This document shows positions 38,600-46,957 of a stretch of 54,057 nt of DNA, piece by piece. The stretch spans positions 1 through 54,057 of the forward strand of contig JAAXHJ010000034.1 of NCBI GenBank assembly GCA_012270965.1, in the 5' to 3' direction. This stretch comes from Candidatus Palauibacter poriticola. GTDB taxonomy: Bacteria > Gemmatimonadota > Gemmatimonadetes > Palauibacterales > Palauibacteraceae. The notes beneath the pieces were generated by a model that saw nothing but the letters and a program-made list of their open reading frames with translations, ran no database searches and was not told the DNA's origin. Position 1 is the stretch's first letter; the number at the start of each line of letters is the position of its first letter. Position numbers and translations under genes: made by a program.

Positions 38600-40582
38600 T
38601 CATGCATCCGCGTCCGCGAGGGAGGAGGTGGGGACCTCCGCACCCTCGACCCGCCGCCCATCGCGCAGCGTCACGTACGCCTCCATGGCGTAATATGCCG
38701 GCAGCCCCAAAGCGGCCAGCCGGTTGGCGGTATCCCGGTTTCGCTCGACGACGCGCTGCCAGAACTCGCGCGGATCCGGTCCCGGGAAGGGGGCCGAATC
38801 CTTCTGCGACTCGTGTCGGAAGATCGCCTGGACCTTGCCGCGCAGTTCGCCTTCGGAGAGCGGCACGAGGACGGTGGCCTCGTCCAGACTCCACTCCTGC
38901 CACGCGCCGCGGTACAGCCAGAGCCACGGGGGATCGCCGCGGTAACGGGCGAGCGCCGCATCCACCGTATCGAGACACATGCGGTGCGTGCCGTGCGGAT
39001 CGGACAGGTCTCCGGCGGCGAACACGATCGTCGGCAGCACCTCCTCCAGCAGCCGTGCGACGATGTCCACGTCCTCCGGCGTGATCGGCTTCTTCCTCAC
39101 CGTGCCCGTCCGATAGAACGGCTGGTTGAGAAAGCGGGCGCGGCCGGCCGAGAGCCCCAGCGATTCGATCGCGGCCGTGGCCTCGGTCTCGCGGATGATC
39201 CGTTTGAGTTGCTGCACCACGCCGGGATCGATGTCCCCCGGTTCCTTGCGGGCGAGCCGGTCTTCGAGAGACCGCAGCACCCCCTCGAGGTTTGCGGCGT
39301 CGCCAAGGTGGATGATGCCCGCCGCGCGCCGCAGGAAGTCCAGGTACCGGCGCACCTCGTGGTCGAAGACGGCGATGTTCCCCGACGTCTGGTATGCCAC
39401 CGTGATGTGGTTCCCGTTCTCGACGAGCTTGCGCAGCAGCCCGCCCATCGAGATCACGTCGTCGTCCGGGTGCGGCGAGAAAACGACGATGTTCTGGCCG
39501 CGCGGTAGCCTGCTCTTCCCCCGGATCTTCGAGATGAGCGCGTTGAAGACCTGTCCGTTGAGCGGCTCGGCCGAACCGTGCCGCGAAGTGAGCGGGGCGA
39601 GATGGTTCGCGCGATAGTCGTCGGTCGCGAGGTGCAGGATCGACTTGTCGGTGCGTTCGCTCAGCCAGATGACGGCCGCGGTCTCGCGCTCCGTCGTCCA
39701 CTCCACGTCGCCCACGAGCCACGGCGTGCGGATGCGCGTAAGATCGGAAGCGGCGGCCGGGTCGAGATAGACCGTCGCGGCGGCGTGTTGCTGGAGGAAG
39801 GTCGCGGCCACGTCGGCGTGGACCCCTCCCTCGACGGCTCGGCGCACGATCCCGGCCTTGTGTTCCCCGGTCGCGAGCAGGACGACTTCCCGCGCTTCGA
39901 GGATCGTGGCCACGCCCATGGTGATCGCCTGCGGCGGCACGTTCTCCTCGCCGAAGAAATCGGCCGCGGCATCGCTCCGGGTGACGGTATCCAGATAGAG
40001 CCGCCGGGTGCGCGAGCCGCGCTCGGACCCCGGCTCGTTGAAGCCGATGTGACCGCTGCGCCCGATCCCGAGAATCTGGAAGTCGATTCCGCCCGCCTCC
40101 CGGATGCGGCCCTCGTAGTCGACGCAGTGCGCCTCGACCTCCGCCTCCGGCACGTCGCCGCGCGGGATGTGACAGTGCTCCGGAGCGATGTTCACATGGT
40201 CGAACAGGTGCTCCCGCATGTAGCGGTGATAGCTGTGCAGGCTGCCCGGCCGCATCGGGTAATACTCGTCGAGGTTGAAGGCGACCGCGTTGGAGAAGTC
40301 GAGTCCCTCGTCTCGGTGTAGGCGGATGAGTTCCCGATAGACGCCGACGGGAGTCGCGCCCGTCGCAAGGCCGAGCACGGCGGGGCGCCCGTTCTCGGCC
40401 CTCTCCCGCAGGAGCGCCGCGATCCGGCCGGCCACTTCGGCGGCGATGCTGTCGTGGTCCGGCATGACGCGGATCGGCAGGCGTTCGCGCCGCGCGTGCG
40501 CGGCGGCGCTCAGCCGATCCGCGGAGCGTAGCGAAATAGGCGAGGTGTATTCTTCGCTCGAACGCAGCGGGGCCCGTGCCAT
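38600..40582 (-). CDS. nagB: Glucosamine-6-phosphate deaminase fused to PIG-L deacetylase
   Basis: A 660-residue fusion. The NagB-type half (about 35-300) has LGLATGATPVGVYRELI, FNLDEYYPM, LGIGRSGHIGFNEPG and HKAGIVRRAVEGG. It converts glucosamine-6-phosphate to fructose-6-phosphate and ammonia. The C-terminal half (about 350-640) is a PIG-L/LmbE deacetylase with FSPHPDDDVISMGG as zinc site and DPHGTHRMC as the third His region. The pair would deacetylate then deaminate N-acetylglucosamine-type substrates. Such NagB/PIG-L fusions occur in several environmental bacteria. The gene starts seven bases after the M16 peptidase stop, so the two are likely co-transcribed. Confidence 0.88.
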   Translation of the reverse strand: MARAPLRSSEEYTSPISLRSADRLSAAAHARRERLPIRVMPDHDSIAAEVAGRIAALLRERAENGRPAVLGLATGATPVGVYRELIRLHRDEGLDFSNAVAFNLDEYYPMRPGSLHSYHRYMREHLFDHVNIAPEHCHIPRGDVPEAEVEAHCVDYEGRIREAGGIDFQILGIGRSGHIGFNEPGSERGSRTRRLYLDTVTRSDAAADFFGEENVPPQAITMGVATILEAREVVLLATGEHKAGIVRRAVEGGVHADVAATFLQQHAAATVYLDPAAASDLTRIRTPWLVGDVEWTTERETAAVIWLSERTDKSILHLATDDYRANHLAPLTSRHGSAEPLNGQVFNALISKIRGKSRLPRGQNIVVFSPHPDDDVISMGGLLRKLVENGNHITVAYQTSGNIAVFDHEVRRYLDFLRRAAGIIHLGDAANLEGVLRSLEDRLARKEPGDIDPGVVQQLKRIIRETEATAAIESLGLSAGRARFLNQPFYRTGTVRKKPITPEDVDIVARLLEEVLPTIVFAAGDLSDPHGTHRMCLDTVDAALARYRGDPPWLWLYRGAWQEWSLDEATVLVPLSEGELRGKVQAIFRHESQKDSAPFPGPDPREFWQRVVERNRDTANRLAALGLPAYYAMEAYVTLRDGRRVEGAEVPTSSLADADA

Positions 40583-40588
40583 GGGCCG

Positions 40589-43426
40589 CTACGGAACCTT
40601 CTGCTCCGGAAGCAGCACGAACCGCGCGTACTGATCGGTTCGGAGGTAACGGAGAGCGGCCTGCCGCACCTGCTCCGCGGTCCAGCTCTCGATCCGCTCG
40701 TAGCTCGGGATCTCGCGGATGTCCCAGCCGCCGCGCTCGAAACTCGCCAACTGGCTCAGCCAGTACCGGTTCTCGCGCAGGCTCGTCTCCTTCGCCCGCC
40801 GCTGCGTCTCGCGCACCTTCACCACGGTCTCCGCGTCCGGGCCCTCCGTTCTGAGCCGTTCGATCTCTTCGAAGACGACGGAGGAGAGTTCCTCGGCGCG
40901 CTCCGGCGCGGAACCAAATCCGATGTTCACTCGGTATTCCTCGTCGGGCCGGTACGTGAGCCCGGCGTTCACCCCCACGCCGTACGTTCCGCCCAGGTCT
41001 TCGCGCAGCAGCTCCCGCAGCCGGATCTGGAGGACCTCGGCCATGGCGGAGATCGCGCCCGATTCCTCCCGCGAGTATTCGGCGTCTCCCGCGAAGATGA
41101 TCTGCGTGCGGCTCTGCGGCTCCAGGCCCTTGTACACGAAGGTTTCGATCACGCCCGCAGGCGGGTCGATGCCGTGATCCACCCAGTCCTCCACTCGTCC
41201 CAGATCGGGGAGCGCGCCCAGATAGCGCTCGACGAGGGGACGAATCATCGGGAGATCGAAGGTGCCCGTGAAGTAGAAGGTGAAGTCGCTGGCGTCCGCG
41301 AAGCGCTCCCGGAAGATCTCGTAGCCCGCGTCGAGGTCGGCCTGTTGGAGATCATCCGCGAGATGGCTCACGCGCCGGACCCGAGGGTGTCCCTGGGTCA
41401 TGGTGGCGGAGACCGTGTCGGAAAACGCGACGTTGGGAGAGGCCCCGATGTTCGCGAGCATCCCCATCTGTTGCGCCTTGAGAGCCTCGAACATGGTCTC
41501 GTCCCTGCGGGGCGCGGAGAAGTACAGGTAGATGAGCTGGAACGCGGTTTCGATGTCCTGCGGGGACGACGACCCTCCCATCCCCTCCGAGAGCGACCCC
41601 ACCGAGGCCGAGACGCGAACGGCCTTGCCGGCGAGCTTCTTCCCAAGCTCGGTCTGGTCGAACTCCCCGACCCCGGACTGGGTCACCACGTTGAGGGCAA
41701 ACGAGACGCTCCGGAGCTGACCATCGGTGAGCAGCGACGTGCCGCCGGGGCTCGTCGCCGAGAAGAGAATCTCGTCGTCCTTGAAGTCCGTGGGCTTGAG
41801 GACGACGCGCACGCCGTTCTCCAACGTCCAAATGGAGACGCCCACCTCGTCGAGCGTCTCCTCGGACACGACCGGCGAGCCCTCGGGGACGACGGGGAGG
41901 AGAGGGGCATCGGCCGCCGCGTCCTCGTACGCTTCGATCTCCGCGCCCGAGACCGACGCGAAGACGCCGGCCAAGTCCGCCTCCGTGGGGGTATCGAGAC
42001 CTTCCTTTTCGGGCGCGTTGACTAGAATGATGCGCCCCTCCTCCGCCAGCCACGCTTGGGCGACGGCATTCGTCTCGTCGAGCGTGATCCCCGGCAGGAA
42101 GGCGTCCACGAAGGCCATCTGCGTCTCGATGGCCGGGTACGGACTCCCCTGCAGAAACGCCTGCAGGTAGCGGTTCGCGAGCACGATCGACTCCTGGTTC
42201 TCGCGCTCCGCGAGCCGGCGCTCGTAGGCGCGTCGCACGTCCGTCTTCCTCCGCTCCAGCTCCGTCGCCGTAAAGCCGCGCCGCACGACGCGTTCCGCTT
42301 CCGTGAGCAGAGCTTCGAGCCCGCGCTCGATCCCACCATCCGCGACCAGCGCCGCGAGCTGGTAGGCGTCCACGCCGCGCGCGAACTGGCCCTTCGCCGT
42401 GAACCCGAGCAGGAACGGCGGGTCGGCCTGCAGTCGGAGTTCGTCGAGGCGGGCGTTCAGCATGCCCGAGTACAGGCTCTCGACGAGGCTGCGGCGAAAG
42501 TCGGCGACCGTGCCGCGCGGGGCCGGGGGCTGCTTGTACAGCACGGCGACCTGGTTCTGGATGGCCTCCGTGTCCGTGGCGATCGCGACGCGGGGAGGAT
42601 GGTCGACGGGGATGTCGGCGAAGACGCGCGGCCGGGGCTCGGCGGGGGCGGTCAGCCCTCCGAACTGCTCCCGGATCGCGGCCTCGATCTCCCGGCCGTC
42701 GAAGTCGCCGACCGCGATGATCGCCATCAGATCCGGCCGGTACCAGTCCTCATAGAAGCTGCGCAGCCGCTCGGCGGGGGCGGTCTCGAGAATCTCCGTC
42801 TTTCCGATCGGGAGCCGCTCCGCATAGAGCGACCCCTCGAACATGACCGGGAACTGCTCGTCCTGCATCCGCGCCTGGGCGCCTCGCCGTCCGCGCCATT
42901 CCTCGATGACGACGCCGCGCTCCTTGTCGACCTCCTCCGGATCGAAGCGCACGCCCTGGGCCCAGTCTTCGAGGATCTGGAACGCCGTCGCCAACATCTC
43001 CGGGTCGTCCATGGGCACTTGGAGGATGTACACCGTCTCGTCGAAGCTGGTGTACGCGTTGATGTCGGGACCGAACTGCATCCCGATCGACTCGAGGTAG
43101 TCGACGAGCGCCTGCTTCTCGAAGTTCTCCGTGCCGTTGAACGCCATGTGCTCGACGAAATGCGCCAGGCCGAGCTGGTCCTCGTCCTCGAGGATGGAGC
43201 CCGCGTTCACCACGAGGCGCAGTTCGGCCCGGTTCTCCGGCTGATCGTTCTCGTGCACGAAATAGCGCAGGCCGTTGTCCAGCGTCCCGGTGATGACGGC
43301 CGGGTCCGACGGAATCGGATCCGTCGGGGCCGGGGTTTGCCCCGCCGCTCCGGGAGCCAGAAGGGCAGAGACGAGGGTGGGGACGATCAACACGAAAGCG
43401 AAGCCGGACAAGCGGGGCGTCTTCAT
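40589..43426 (-). CDS. M16-family zinc metallopeptidase, exported
   Basis: A 945-residue pitrilysin/insulinase peptidase. A signal peptide precedes the mature part (FAFVLIVPTLVSALLAPGAAGQ). The inverted zinc motif is H89-FVEH93, with the downstream Glu in KERGVVIEEW. The two homologous halves are present, and the second half (EETLDEVGVSIWTLENGVRVVLKPTDFK) lacks the motif as usual. It degrades peptides in the periplasm. The ATG at 43426 is chosen because the open frame upstream is not signal-like. It is the first gene of the minus-strand run with nagB. Confidence 0.9.
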   Translation of the reverse strand: MKTPRLSGFAFVLIVPTLVSALLAPGAAGQTPAPTDPIPSDPAVITGTLDNGLRYFVHENDQPENRAELRLVVNAGSILEDEDQLGLAHFVEHMAFNGTENFEKQALVDYLESIGMQFGPDINAYTSFDETVYILQVPMDDPEMLATAFQILEDWAQGVRFDPEEVDKERGVVIEEWRGRRGAQARMQDEQFPVMFEGSLYAERLPIGKTEILETAPAERLRSFYEDWYRPDLMAIIAVGDFDGREIEAAIREQFGGLTAPAEPRPRVFADIPVDHPPRVAIATDTEAIQNQVAVLYKQPPAPRGTVADFRRSLVESLYSGMLNARLDELRLQADPPFLLGFTAKGQFARGVDAYQLAALVADGGIERGLEALLTEAERVVRRGFTATELERRKTDVRRAYERRLAERENQESIVLANRYLQAFLQGSPYPAIETQMAFVDAFLPGITLDETNAVAQAWLAEEGRIILVNAPEKEGLDTPTEADLAGVFASVSGAEIEAYEDAAADAPLLPVVPEGSPVVSEETLDEVGVSIWTLENGVRVVLKPTDFKDDEILFSATSPGGTSLLTDGQLRSVSFALNVVTQSGVGEFDQTELGKKLAGKAVRVSASVGSLSEGMGGSSSPQDIETAFQLIYLYFSAPRRDETMFEALKAQQMGMLANIGASPNVAFSDTVSATMTQGHPRVRRVSHLADDLQQADLDAGYEIFRERFADASDFTFYFTGTFDLPMIRPLVERYLGALPDLGRVEDWVDHGIDPPAGVIETFVYKGLEPQSRTQIIFAGDAEYSREESGAISAMAEVLQIRLRELLREDLGGTYGVGVNAGLTYRPDEEYRVNIGFGSAPERAEELSSVVFEEIERLRTEGPDAETVVKVRETQRRAKETSLRENRYWLSQLASFERGGWDIREIPSYERIESWTAEQVRQAALRYLRTDQYARFVLLPEQKVP

Positions 43427-43548
43427 CGATGACTCTCGGTAGAGGGAAACCGCCTCCAGTGTGGAAGCCAGCAAGATAGCCGACCCTCCGGAAAGCGGCG
43501 AGCGACGGTGGCGCAGATAACTCCGAACCTGTTGGGAACACATATATT

Positions 43549-45831
43549 ATGCCCGAGAAACTCGACCTTGGCGACCTCGACCTGCACTTGGCGGGCCACG
43601 CGCTGCGACGGCTGGACGACCCCGAACTGCCCGACCCCACGCTTCTGAAGGCGCCGCTCGAGAAGGAGGTGTCGATCGCGCGCGACGAGCTCTCGTTCAC
43701 CGTGGGCGGCGAAGCCGTCATCGACGTCTTCAACGCGCCCGGTGACCGAGATCCGGCCGGACTGCTCGGGGAGGCGCCGGCGGAGCGCGCCGTGCCGAAG
43801 GATGTCGAACTCCGCACCCCCATCCACTTCGAGGCGGGGTCCGCATGGCTCGCATATCGCACGTCCGCGCGGGCGGGGGCGACGGCGACCCCGAAGGTGC
43901 CGAAGTTCGGATTCGCCGCCGCGTTGGACGCCGAGGCGTCCGTGCGCTTCCACGACTATCGGCGGCACCGGGCCGAGGAGCGGGTCGGCCCGTCGGTGGC
44001 CCTCGACTTGGCTGCGGCACGCTTCGCTACCTCCCCGGCGGATGTCCGGGCCCTCTCCCCCGGAGAGGCGCTGGCCCTCGAGGTGAACGGGACGCTCGGA
44101 GCCAGCGTCAGCCTCCGGTGGTCGGACGTGTTCACGACACACATCGGTGCCCTCGGCACCCTTCTCGCCCCGGGGGAGGACTTCGGCGTGAAGGTCGGGG
44201 CCCGGCTGCGCGCAAGCTTTCGAGTCGGGATTGAGGACCGGTTCCTCGTCATCTTCTCGCGGCGGAGGGAGGGCGAGATCGAAGTTCAGGTCCGCAGATC
44301 CGACGACGACTCGCGCACCCTGCGGACGGCGGCGCGGATCAACGTTCGCTTCGCCGACCGGAGTCAGGCGGAGGCGGCGATCCGGGCGGCGATCGAGGCT
44401 CTGCTCGGCGAGCCCCTGGCCGAGGTGAGGGCGCTCCTCGGGAAACCGAGGGTGGCGGATCTCGGCCCGGGCCAGCGCGCCCTCGCGGAACGGCTCGTCG
44501 ACCGGCTACGGATCGGGGGCGAGCGCCTGCGGCTCACCGCCCTGCGACGGCGGATCGAGCAACTGGAGTCGGAAGCCGAGGCCGTGATCGTGCAGGTCGC
44601 GGAGCAGGAGGCGCGGTTCGCCGTCGACTTCCTCTACCAACGAACGCGCACCGAGGAAGCGCTGATCGAGGCCACGCTCGACGAGGGACGGGTGGGAGAC
44701 GGGTTCCGAACCGTGCACGGCGCGATCCTCCGCGGTGACTTCGAACGGGTGCTCGCAGGGGGGACCCCTGCGAGTGGGAACGCCGTGACGCTGCGCCGGT
44801 TCCTGGAGAAGACGGAGGCGAAGCGGACGAAGTCGTGGGGCGTCTCGCTGAGTCTCGGCGACCTCTTCGCGGTGGGCGGGAAGGCGCGCACCTACGCGCG
44901 GGAGACGATGCGGCGGGATCGTCGCTTGGACCGGAGCCGATTCAGCTTCACCGCGATCGAGGACTACGCGGGCAGTTGGGGCCGCGACCGCTGCAAGTGG
45001 AAGACGACGCTCACCGCCACGTCCCGGGAATGGACATCGGGGGCCGCGCCGACCGCGGACTCCCTCAAGTACACCCTGCACCTTCTAGTGCAGTACGGAG
45101 AACGCCGGCTCTCCGCGCGTGACGCGGCGCGGTTCGCGGACCTCGGCGTTCTATGGGGCAGCGTGACGCCGGGTGGGGTGCCGGCCGTGAGGGAACGGCT
45201 CGAACGGGTGGGGCGGGTGCGGGCGGACGTGAAGGTGTCGTTCCACCTCCGGTTCAGGAAGGCGACCTTTCCCGTACTGCTGGGGCTGCTTGCCGAGGCC
45301 GACGCCCGGGCCGTCGGGCTCGCCATGGGGCGGGCGGTCCCGTGGCTTGCTGGCGAGCCGGGACGGGAGACGCCCGTCATCCGGCAACTCTTGTACGGCG
45401 ACCTGTGGCGGCAGTATCTGGAGGATCCGTCGCTGTCGCCCCGAGACTTGGCGGCCGCCGCGTCCGCGGCGGCGCGGGCGGCCGGTCACGCGGGACTCGC
45501 CGGTTTCGAGCGTCGGATGCGGCACTGGTGGACGGTGGGAGACTTGGCGGCGAAGAACGGAGAGACGCGGGCGCGCTGGTCGGATCTGGCGCGAGGCGCC
45601 GGGCGCCTCCACGAAGCGATCGAGGGTGTCGGACCGTACACGGAAGTCGCGGCGGCCGCCCGATTGATGCGACGCGGCTGGGAGCACGCCTTTCACGTCC
45701 GGGCTCTCGGGGCTCACTTGATGGAGGCGTTTCGTACTCGTCCCGAGCTCTCCGATTCGGTGGGCCGCTCCCTGCGGGTCGAATACCGGGAGCGAGGAGA
45801 GCGGGTGGTGCTGAACCTTGGCAGGACGTGA
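43549..45831 (+). CDS. 760-residue protein of unknown function
   Basis: A long protein with no signal peptide or membrane helix and no motif I recognise. The first 270 residues are beta-rich (FTVGGEAVIDVFNA, SLRWSDVFTTHIGALGTLLAP, FRVGIEDRFLVIFSRRREGEIEVQVRRSDDD). A helical, probably coiled-coil stretch follows (about 320-365, RLTALRRRIEQLESEAEAVIVQVAEQEARF), then mixed regions to a largely helical C-terminal third. It starts at ATG 43549 with no clear ribosome site and a TATATT directly before it. Its stop nearly overlaps a DUF1460 gene, which suggests an envelope-related role, but nothing in the sequence proves it. Confidence 0.6.
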   Translation: MPEKLDLGDLDLHLAGHALRRLDDPELPDPTLLKAPLEKEVSIARDELSFTVGGEAVIDVFNAPGDRDPAGLLGEAPAERAVPKDVELRTPIHFEAGSAWLAYRTSARAGATATPKVPKFGFAAALDAEASVRFHDYRRHRAEERVGPSVALDLAAARFATSPADVRALSPGEALALEVNGTLGASVSLRWSDVFTTHIGALGTLLAPGEDFGVKVGARLRASFRVGIEDRFLVIFSRRREGEIEVQVRRSDDDSRTLRTAARINVRFADRSQAEAAIRAAIEALLGEPLAEVRALLGKPRVADLGPGQRALAERLVDRLRIGGERLRLTALRRRIEQLESEAEAVIVQVAEQEARFAVDFLYQRTRTEEALIEATLDEGRVGDGFRTVHGAILRGDFERVLAGGTPASGNAVTLRRFLEKTEAKRTKSWGVSLSLGDLFAVGGKARTYARETMRRDRRLDRSRFSFTAIEDYAGSWGRDRCKWKTTLTATSREWTSGAAPTADSLKYTLHLLVQYGERRLSARDAARFADLGVLWGSVTPGGVPAVRERLERVGRVRADVKVSFHLRFRKATFPVLLGLLAEADARAVGLAMGRAVPWLAGEPGRETPVIRQLLYGDLWRQYLEDPSLSPRDLAAAASAAARAAGHAGLAGFERRMRHWWTVGDLAAKNGETRARWSDLARGAGRLHEAIEGVGPYTEVAAAARLMRRGWEHAFHVRALGAHLMEAFRTRPELSDSVGRSLRVEYRERGERVVLNLGRT

Positions 45832-45839
45832 ATCCGGAC

Positions 45840-46838
45840 ATGAAACGGAGCGACGTGCTCACGCTGGTGAAGGTGAGCCTCTGCATCGTGGCGACCGTGG
45901 TCGTCATCGCGGCGCTCGCCTCGTGGCGGGCGCAGCCCCCGACCTCGACGGTGGTTGACGAGGCGGCCGTCGCCGCCCGGATGCCGGACCGGGATGGCTC
46001 GGGCCCGGGCCCGGCGGCTTGGACGCCGGAGGACTGGTCGATCTTCGAGGAGAAGGTGCGCTTTGGAGACGAGCGGGGCCTCGCCGACATGGCGCTCGGC
46101 GAGGCGATCGTACGGCTGGCCGAGTCGTTCGTCGGCGCGACGTACACGCCGGGCACGCTCGAGGTGCCGGGTCGGGAGCGACTCGTCATCAACTTCCGCC
46201 AGTTCGACTGCGTGACCCTGGTGGAGAACGTCCTCGCGCTCACCCGGTTCATCCGGGAGGACGGGACCGAAGCGCTCGCCGATCCCGTCGCGGCGCGGGA
46301 GAGCTACGAGGCCCACCTGAGGCGGCTACGCTATCGGGACGGCACGCTCGACGGGTATCCGAGCCGCCTCCACTACTTCTCGGAATGGCTGGCGGACAAC
46401 GCGTCCAGGAGGCTGCTGCGCGTCGTGACCGGAGAGCTGAACCCGGAAACCGATCCGGAGCCGGTCCGCTTCATGTCCGAGCACCCCGAGGCGTACCGGC
46501 AACTCGCCGAGCCCGGCGTACTCGACGCCATCTCCGACATGGAGGCGCGGCTCGACGAGGCGCCGGACCGCCTGTACGTGCCGCAGGACCGGATCGCCGA
46601 AGTGGCGAGCCGCATCCGAGACGGCGACGTGATCGCGGCCACCTCGACCGTCGAGGGTCTCGACGTCGCCCACACCGGATTCGCCGTGTGGCGCGACGGT
46701 GCGCTCCACCTTCTCCACGCCCCCCTGGTCGGCAGGTCCGTGGAGATATCGGAGCGCCCTCTCGCGGAGCGTATCCTCTCGATCGGCTCCCAGGACGGCA
46801 TCATGGTCGCGCGCCCCCTCGAACCGCCTCGCCGGTAG
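45840..46838 (+). CDS. DUF1460 N-acetylmuramoyl-L-alanine amidase-like protein
   Basis: A 332-residue protein with an N-terminal hydrophobic segment (LVKVSLCIVATVVVIAALASW) and the DUF1460 core: FRQFDCVTLVENVLAL, with the probable catalytic Cys, SRLHYFSEWL and DVAHTGFAVWRDGALHLLHAP holding the His. The family cleaves muropeptide or peptidoglycan amide bonds in the periplasm. The ATG at 45840 gives MKRSDVL; a GTG at 45828 overlapping the previous stop as GTGA is an equally good start. It follows the 760-residue orphan gene directly, so the two are probably one operon. Confidence 0.83.
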   Translation: MKRSDVLTLVKVSLCIVATVVVIAALASWRAQPPTSTVVDEAAVAARMPDRDGSGPGPAAWTPEDWSIFEEKVRFGDERGLADMALGEAIVRLAESFVGATYTPGTLEVPGRERLVINFRQFDCVTLVENVLALTRFIREDGTEALADPVAARESYEAHLRRLRYRDGTLDGYPSRLHYFSEWLADNASRRLLRVVTGELNPETDPEPVRFMSEHPEAYRQLAEPGVLDAISDMEARLDEAPDRLYVPQDRIAEVASRIRDGDVIAATSTVEGLDVAHTGFAVWRDGALHLLHAPLVGRSVEISERPLAERILSIGSQDGIMVARPLEPPRR

Positions 46839-46867
46839 CCCGAGGCGGTCCCGCCGATGGCCCCGTC

Positions 46868-46957
46868 CTACGTCAAGGCGGCCGCCGGACACACAAGCGC
46901 GAGAACGGTCGTAAGTCCGGTTCCGAACATGCCCCTTCTCTCGATCGTCATGGTCAT
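46868..46957 (-). other. Short ORF encoding only a signal-peptide-like sequence
   Basis: The ATG overlaps the amidase stop as ATGA. The 29 residues read like an export signal (IERRGMFGTGLTTVLALV then CPAAALT) and end in a stop codon. It may be the 5' end of a lost gene, or a real small peptide. Confidence 0.3.
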
